Below are positions 19,585 to 24,123 of a DNA stretch of 24,123 nt, one piece after another. The DNA comes from Priapulus caudatus (Eukaryota; Priapulida; Priapulimorpha; Priapulimorphida; Priapulidae). The translations under genes and the position numbers were made by a program. The DNA is taken from the NCBI RefSeq assembly GCF_000485595.1, contig NW_014577107.1:476122-500244 (forward strand), read 5' to 3'. The notes beneath the pieces were generated by a model, which saw nothing but the letters and a program-made list of their open reading frames with translations, ran no database searches and had not been told where the DNA came from. Positions within the stretch are counted from its first letter, which is position 1. Each line of letters starts with the position of its first letter.

Positions 19585-19785
19585 GCGTGATGTCACAATG
19601 CTGAACGGTGGCGCGTGATGTCACAATGTAGAACGGTGGCACGTGAAGTCACAATGCTAAAGGGTGGCACGTGATGTCACAATGCTAAACGGTGGCGCGT
19701 GATGTCACAATGCAGAACGGTGGCACGTGATGTCACAATGCTGAACGGTGGCGCGTGATGTCACAATGCTGAACGGTGGCGCGTG
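19585..19785. repeat. 28-bp minisatellite, seven copies
   Basis: Seven exact-period 28-bp units start at 19585, 19613, 19641, 19669, 19697, 19725 and 19753, plus a partial GCGTG. Units carry (G/A)CGTGATGTCACAATG followed by CTGAACGGTGGC or a close variant. Six units hold the CRE-like word TGATGTCA; unit 3 has TGAAGTCA. Where the first base is A, the junction reads CACGTG (units 3, 4, 6), a canonical E-box. The G/A difference is the transition expected from CpG decay. Confidence 0.96.
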
Positions 19786-20543
19786 CAAGCAGACTGTTTC
19801 GTGCTGAAACGTCAGTTGCCATTAAGGCTCACCCGACTGATAGGCTCGGTTGTTTCAAGCTGTTTTCATCTCGTATATACGTGTGGCAGGCACTTGATTT
19901 ACAGGAAATCGGTGAGCGCGTGCCAGCTTTGCCGTTGAAAGATATGAAGTCGCTGCTTGATCGTCTCGCGTTTAGACACACGATGAGAGCTCTCTCCGGC
20001 GGAGCATGTCGCAGCTCTGATGGCTCTTACTTGCTTCCTTCTGCTTGTCGATGAATAGCAGGAGACTGCGCGTGGAGCTTGGCTTCCACTCTGCGCCGTC
20101 TTGACGTTGCTGCTTTTTTGTCCCCGTTTGTGCTGCGGCTGGAGGTACGGGGGATTTTTTTTATCTTTTGTATAATGGGGGTGTTGAATGCGTGAGGGGG
20201 GGTGGTCGTAGAATGGTGTTTGGCCATCGGGTACGTACGGGGACAGCCGACAAGAGAGGTATACTTTCACAGTGCGACCTCTCGTGTGTAGCTTTCTACT
20301 AAAACAATTCGCGTACCCTCGTCTGATATTTGTTAGTGCTGTGTTGAAATAGAGAGAAAGAGAATCGGTAGAGTAGCCGCTCATGCTTTTGCTGATCATA
20401 CTTGAATCTGATGCGAAAGACGTGGCATCGAACATTCTAGATATATATTTTCCGCCGCAGGGACGTCGTGCTGCTGCTGTTCTCTGTGATGTTTAGATTA
20501 TTACGTCAGTTTGCAACGTCCCGGTGGCCTAATGTTGGTCACC
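19786..20543. other. Unique-looking stretch
   Basis: Mixed sequence. A + frame (19776-20054) and a 178-codon minus frame (19899-20435) overlap here on opposite strands; neither has a recognisable domain. G-rich patches lie near 20176-20206. Confidence 0.45.
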
Positions 20544-20553
20544 TCTCTCTCTG

Positions 20554-20589
<36 letters not shown>

Positions 20590-20846
20590 CCTTCCTCCCC
20601 CTCTCTCTTTCCCCTCCTCCCCCTCTCTTTCTTTCTCTTTCTCTCTCGCGCTCTCTCTCTCTCGCTCTCTCTCTCTCTCTACCTCTCTCTTACACACACA
20701 CACACTTTCCCCCTCCCTCTCTCTCTCTCTCTCTCCCTCTCATCCTCTATTTCTCCCTCCCTCCTTCCCTCCCGTTCTTCCTTCCTCTTCCTCCCTCTCC
20801 CTCCCTCTCCCTCCTCCATCCCTCCCTCTCCCTCCTCTCTCTCTCT
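20544..20846. repeat. ~300-bp polypyrimidine (CT/CCT) tract
   Basis: Nearly pure C and T on + (CTCTCTCT, CCCTCCCTCC, CTTCCTCTTCCTCC) with one ACACACACACAC break near 20692-20704. Such tracts can form triplex (H-DNA). Ser/Leu/Pro frames are artefacts. Confidence 0.96.
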
Positions 20847-21525
20847 CGTAAGCTCACCCGGGAATTGAACAAATGCGAGGCTGCGTGATATTTCGGTCGG
20901 GTATGTGCGCACACGACGAGGATTTGAACGTGCGCTGCGTGGAGAGGCCCGCCGTCTGTGTGCAGCTGCATCTGATACGAAAATTGCCTCTCGAGTCCCC
21001 AAAATCAGATTTCAGAAAACGAATGCTTTTTGGTGGCTGCGCGCGTGCCTTCGCCTAAGGAGACACTGTTGTGCGTACGTTCGGTGTTTTCGCGCGCGAT
21101 GGCCATGCAGCACGGATGCGGCGTCCTTCACGTTAATGCGATTTCTGGCGTGTATCGGACGTCGTGGATTCACTGGTTATCGTGCCATTCAGAGGGCTTC
21201 AGACCCACTGTCCGCCTTTATCATTTAGAACCTCGCCGCTAACCTTATGACAATGCTAATAGAAATCCATTTGGGCAGATGGAGTAGACGCATAGGGGAT
21301 TAGGGAAGATAGATGGTTAGCTTACTGTTGCTGGCGTTTGTGCGCAGTTTTTAGAATCGAGTTGTTGGTTTTTTTCGGCAGCGATTTTCGGTTGAGCGTA
21401 TAGTTAGTCTAAGTAGACGTAAATATATCGTGCGCGCGCCACGAAGCGTTTCGAGAACGTGAGTAGCATTCCGCAGTCGCGTCTTTGTTCTGCTCGCCGG
21501 CCGATCCCGACTGTGTGTGCGAGCT
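20847..21525. other. Unique-looking CpG-containing stretch
   Basis: Moderately CpG-rich in 20870-21240. A 107-codon + frame (20905-21228) is Arg-rich and unrecognised. No array or RNA gene is seen. Confidence 0.45.
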
Positions 21526-21573
21526 TGTGTGCGCGCGTGCGTGCGTGCGTGTGTGCGTGCGCGCGCGCGTGTG
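21526..21573. repeat. GTGC/GCGCGC alternating tract
   Basis: TGTGTGCGCGCGTGCGTGCG and a GCGCGCGCG run, 48 bp, strictly alternating. It lies about 60 bp upstream of the promoter-like motif cluster at 21631. Confidence 0.9.
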
Positions 21574-21630
21574 GCTGTGGCGGTTTAATAAACAGCTGCC
21601 TGCGGCTGCATCCTCGCTCTGCCCGAGCGG

Positions 21631-21695
21631 CGCAAGATGGCGGGCTGAGACGTCTCGCGATGACGTCATCGACGACATCGTCAGCACGTAAGATG
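21631..21695 (+). promoter_or_regulatory. Promoter-like motif cluster: YY1/TISU, TCTCGCGA, CRE, splice donor
   Basis: Within 65 bp on the + strand there are: CAAGATGGCGGG (21633-21644, YY1, 11 of 12 to TISU); GAGACGTCTC palindrome (21647-21656); TCTCGCGA (21653-21660), most of the TCTCGCGAGA element; a full CRE TGACGTCA (21661-21668) inside a 14-bp palindrome; and a donor-like GTAAGA at 21688. These are known motifs of TATA-less CpG-island promoters. The ATG in the YY1 site hits TGA after three codons, so it would be a mini-uORF. A perfect donor word GTAAGT follows at 21775. Suggests a 5' UTR exon; not proven. Confidence 0.45.
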
Positions 21696-21824
21696 CCCGA
21701 GTGCGCTCCGGCGGCGTGAAGAGTTAATTATGTGCTTACGAGGCACGTGCGCGCGCTCTAGACGGCCAGTCCACGTAAGTGCCGTGCGCCAATTGCGATT
21801 AATTTAAGAAAATTGTGTTCAGGC

Positions 21825-21847
21825 TTTTTTTTTTTGGGGGGGGGGGG
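21825..21847. repeat. T11G12 homopolymer junction
   Basis: Eleven T directly followed by twelve G. Length calls at such junctions are error-prone in any sequencing method. Confidence 0.95.
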
Positions 21848-21928
21848 CGCAGCGCCATTGAAATTGCGTGGGGCTCTCACACGCGTGCGTGGGGGGGAGC
21901 AGTGAAGCCAGACTAGGGGATGCATATA

Positions 21929-21938
21929 AGGGGGCGCT
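21929..21938 (+). promoter_or_regulatory. CTCF-core-like site
   Basis: AGGGGGCGCT equals the ten-base core of the vertebrate and fly CTCF consensus, but the CCACC-type bases normally before it are replaced by ATATA. It lies about 240 bp after the motif cluster at 21631. Weak single-site evidence. Confidence 0.25.
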
Positions 21939-23128
21939 GTAGCCACTGACGTGTACGTGACGCCGTGGCCGCGTTTTGCTTGATGTTTTCGTGTTCATGT
22001 TCCTGAGAAAATTCTGGGGATCTTCAAATTCATTCACGCACGTGTAGGCTTCGGAAACGACGCGTGGTTTGCTCTGCATCTTTGGCTATGTCCTTAACGC
22101 ACAGAGTATGAGGTTTGAACACGAAGGCAACATATTTTGGTGAGTCCTTGTCATCTAGCCGCGCATAGGCTGCCATTGTTTCAGTTGAAAACGCGTCTGG
22201 CGTGCCCCCAGTTCGAGGTTCAAGACAACGAACGCCGAGGTTTCGTGAGCGTCATCTTCGCAACGACGTGTATATTCTCGCTATAGGGGCGTTACGGGCG
22301 GTTTAAGCCTCCATCTCCATCTCTCTCCCCAGAAGTGGAAATCGCGCTGCGGCCCCACACATGTGAGGCTGCTGCTGGCGTGCGCTATCGCTGCTAACCG
22401 ACGTCAGCGAAGATTACGTTCGAGACAAGAATAGCAAATCAGTAACATTGCATATATAAGCGCCGCCACGACGGAGATCCGTACGTATCGAATATTTTGC
22501 ATATTCAGCCGCGGCGGATCGGAGACCTTTGCTTAACCTTTCCTAGGCATGCAGCGCTAGGTAAACACACCCGCCTTTAATCGGCGTGCCTCGCAAATTG
22601 TATTTCTCCGGACATAGCAGAATGAAGTTGTTTAAGGGACACTGCCGAGTGAGCGAATATATAGATGGATATGGGTAGCCGATCAAATGAAATCTATCTG
22701 TCCGACGTTACGACACAGATACCGCTGAAAATTAGCCGCAATTCTGTTATTCGCTGCATCAAAAGTGCCGCAATATTCTCCCACACATTTAACGTAATAG
22801 CATCGCGTTCGACATGTCCCTTAAGTTGTCCGCGCATAGGTATCAATTATCATGATACGTGATAGTGTTTGTGTACCGGCAATCATTTGAAATCATTTTT
22901 AGCAGGCATGCTGGCGTCTGAACGTGCACATCGTTGACCTATAGCTTTGTCCAGTCGCCTGTATTGTTCCCTAGCCGATTGGAGATGCTGCTTAACACGT
23001 ATTGTCAAGGAGGTAGGCTCGGAAATGTTTGTTAATTCACATCTCGTGCAACTGACATATGTTCATGGTCTCGACGTGTGCGTCGAACCTCCGTTGTCAT
23101 TACCTTCATATCATTTACAGTTTTAGAT
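21939..23128. other. Unique-looking noncoding stretch
   Basis: No arrays. A TATATAAG word at 22453-22460 precedes a CpG-rich CGCCGCCACGACGG segment but has no clear initiator. The longest frame is 65 codons in the + direction (22665-22862). If the cluster at 21631 is a real promoter, this would be intron. Confidence 0.5.
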
Positions 23129-23180
23129 ATGTATGTGTATGTGTATGTGTATCTGTATCTGGATGTGTACATGTGTATGC
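23129..23180. repeat. (GTATGT)n tract
   Basis: TATGTGTATGTGTATGTGTA followed by CTGTAT and TGTGTACATG variants, about 50 bp of hexamer-type TG/TA repeat. Confidence 0.9.
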
Positions 23181-24104
23181 GTCTTCAGCAAGCATCTGTC
23201 TTGTTGTCAACGAAAACGCATTTGCTTAGTAAGCAGTGTGGCCGTTCTTCCATTGAGTGACCCCGCGATCTATTTGTCCAGCGTCACCGCGTTAGCCAGA
23301 GTGCTGCTTCATATAGTGAGACTCTCGCTCCCCCCCCCCTCCGGTGACAAATGCAGTTGCTCTCAGCATTTCTCCGGACTTTTTGCGGAAAATCTAATTA
23401 ACGTCTTATTGTGTTTGGCTGGAGAACTAGTGAAAACGAGGGGGAAATGTGGAACGTTCATTACATTAAACCGTTCATCTTCTATGTGCAGGCGTCGGCC
23501 AGCTCTACCATCGTAAACGGAATTTGAAAAGGAGGTGCACTATAGACAGTATGCTCTTGGTATACAGCGGCATGAGCAAATGGTAATATAGCGTTGATTC
23601 AAGTCTTTATTGATCGTCAAACGTGTTACCAGATGTACGCGCGAATCAGTCAGTGTTGACGCCAGCCATATATTTGACGCTGTATATTTTAGGTAGTTTT
23701 TCTCGAGTGCGCAAACTAGGTTACCGTATCCGCAGTGTTTGATTCGATTTTCATATTTGCTTAGGTGACATTCACGCTTACACACCCCGTATGTTCGCTC
23801 TGTCTTTGCTTGCAGTTGCAATCACGGAATCTACGGCGTCTCGTAGTTTACACGCAGATCGCATGCCCGTGGCATGTATGCGCACACACATGCCCTCTCT
23901 TCTCCGCACGACACCCAGTTAACACGGTTTTCGGTTTTCTCCTCTTGAAATTTCCCGATGCGCTATTATTTAGGGTCATTCGCAATTCTGGACGCTGTAC
24001 ACGGTCGATCCGTCATGCCATTTGTTCAATGGTGACCTTATTTTTGGGTTTCTGTTAGGAGCTGTTTGCTATCCGCTACAGTTACACTACTGTGTTTCGT
24101 ACTG
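23181..24104. other. Unique-looking stretch with C10 run
   Basis: Ten C at 23330-23339. A 93-codon minus frame (23540-23821) has balanced composition with several Cys but no family I recognise. No RNA gene is seen. Confidence 0.5.
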
Positions 24105-24123
24105 ATATATATATATATATATA
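24105..24123. repeat. (TA)n microsatellite cut by window end
   Basis: Perfect alternating AT from 24105 to the last base; the tract continues beyond the window or ended the assembly. Confidence 0.93.

Noticed and set aside
19899-20435. 178-codon minus frame
   Set aside because: No recognisable domain; an overlapping open frame exists on the other strand, and composition shows no coding bias that I can judge.
20468-20888. Ser/Leu/Pro-rich + frames resembling a proline-rich protein
   Set aside because: Polypyrimidine tract in three frames; no unique sequence to support coding.
22453-22460. TATATAAG as a TATA box (also at 18741-18748)
   Set aside because: No initiator, downstream element or gene start was found at the right distance; isolated matches are common in AT-rich DNA.
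23540-23821. 93-codon minus frame with several Cys
   Set aside because: Balanced composition but no known family pattern; length is within chance expectation.

Overview
The window looks like noncoding nuclear DNA from an animal, most plausibly a repeat-rich marine invertebrate. The reasons are: no long non-repetitive reading frame on either strand, no operon-like gene packing, a short interstitial block of the metazoan-type telomere hexamer TTAGGG, intact CpG-rich patches bearing animal promoter motifs (TISU/YY1, RFX X-box, CRE), and very dense micro- and minisatellites (very roughly one sixth of the bases). The species cannot be read from the sequence. The window starts inside a (GGAT)n tract and ends inside a (TA)n tract, as expected if it is a whole contig bounded by simple repeats.

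Layout. 1-256: tetranucleotide and purine-rich repeat. 1861-2121: decayed ~40-bp minisatellite. 2855-3147: two small foldback elements about 50 bp apart; the second carries terminal inverted repeats and a (TTAGGG)6 tract. 4262-4764: a GA-rich block, an 8-bp repeat and an opposing CT-rich block. 6188-6535: CT-rich microsatellite with a 107-bp internal duplication. 8093-8168: 40-bp duplication. 8569-9395: an 827-bp minisatellite built from 28 monomers of about 30 bp, containing two different dimeric higher-order arrays. 10689-12897: two tandem copies of a ~1.1-kb sequence, about 98% identical in their right-hand two thirds. 13755-14509: a composite CTAT/CTGT/CTGC/CCAT/CT/TA repeat that ends in a perfect spacerless 66-bp palindrome. 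15294-17420: alternating GT/GC tracts, a 26-unit telomere-variant hexamer array and a CpG-rich promoter-like patch. 19585-19785: seven-copy 28-bp minisatellite. 20544-20846: polypyrimidine tract. 21631-21695: second CpG-rich promoter-like motif cluster with splice-donor-like sites downstream.

Genes. I recognise no protein family and no RNA gene. The only coding candidates are weak: a 71-codon Cys-containing frame at 10373-10588, and a possible first-exon frame starting at TISU-like ATGs near 16199/16286. Most other open frames are by-products of simple repeats. The best experimental leads are the two promoter-like patches (both + strand), the perfect palindrome, the higher-order minisatellite, the telomere-variant arrays and the 1.1-kb tandem unit.
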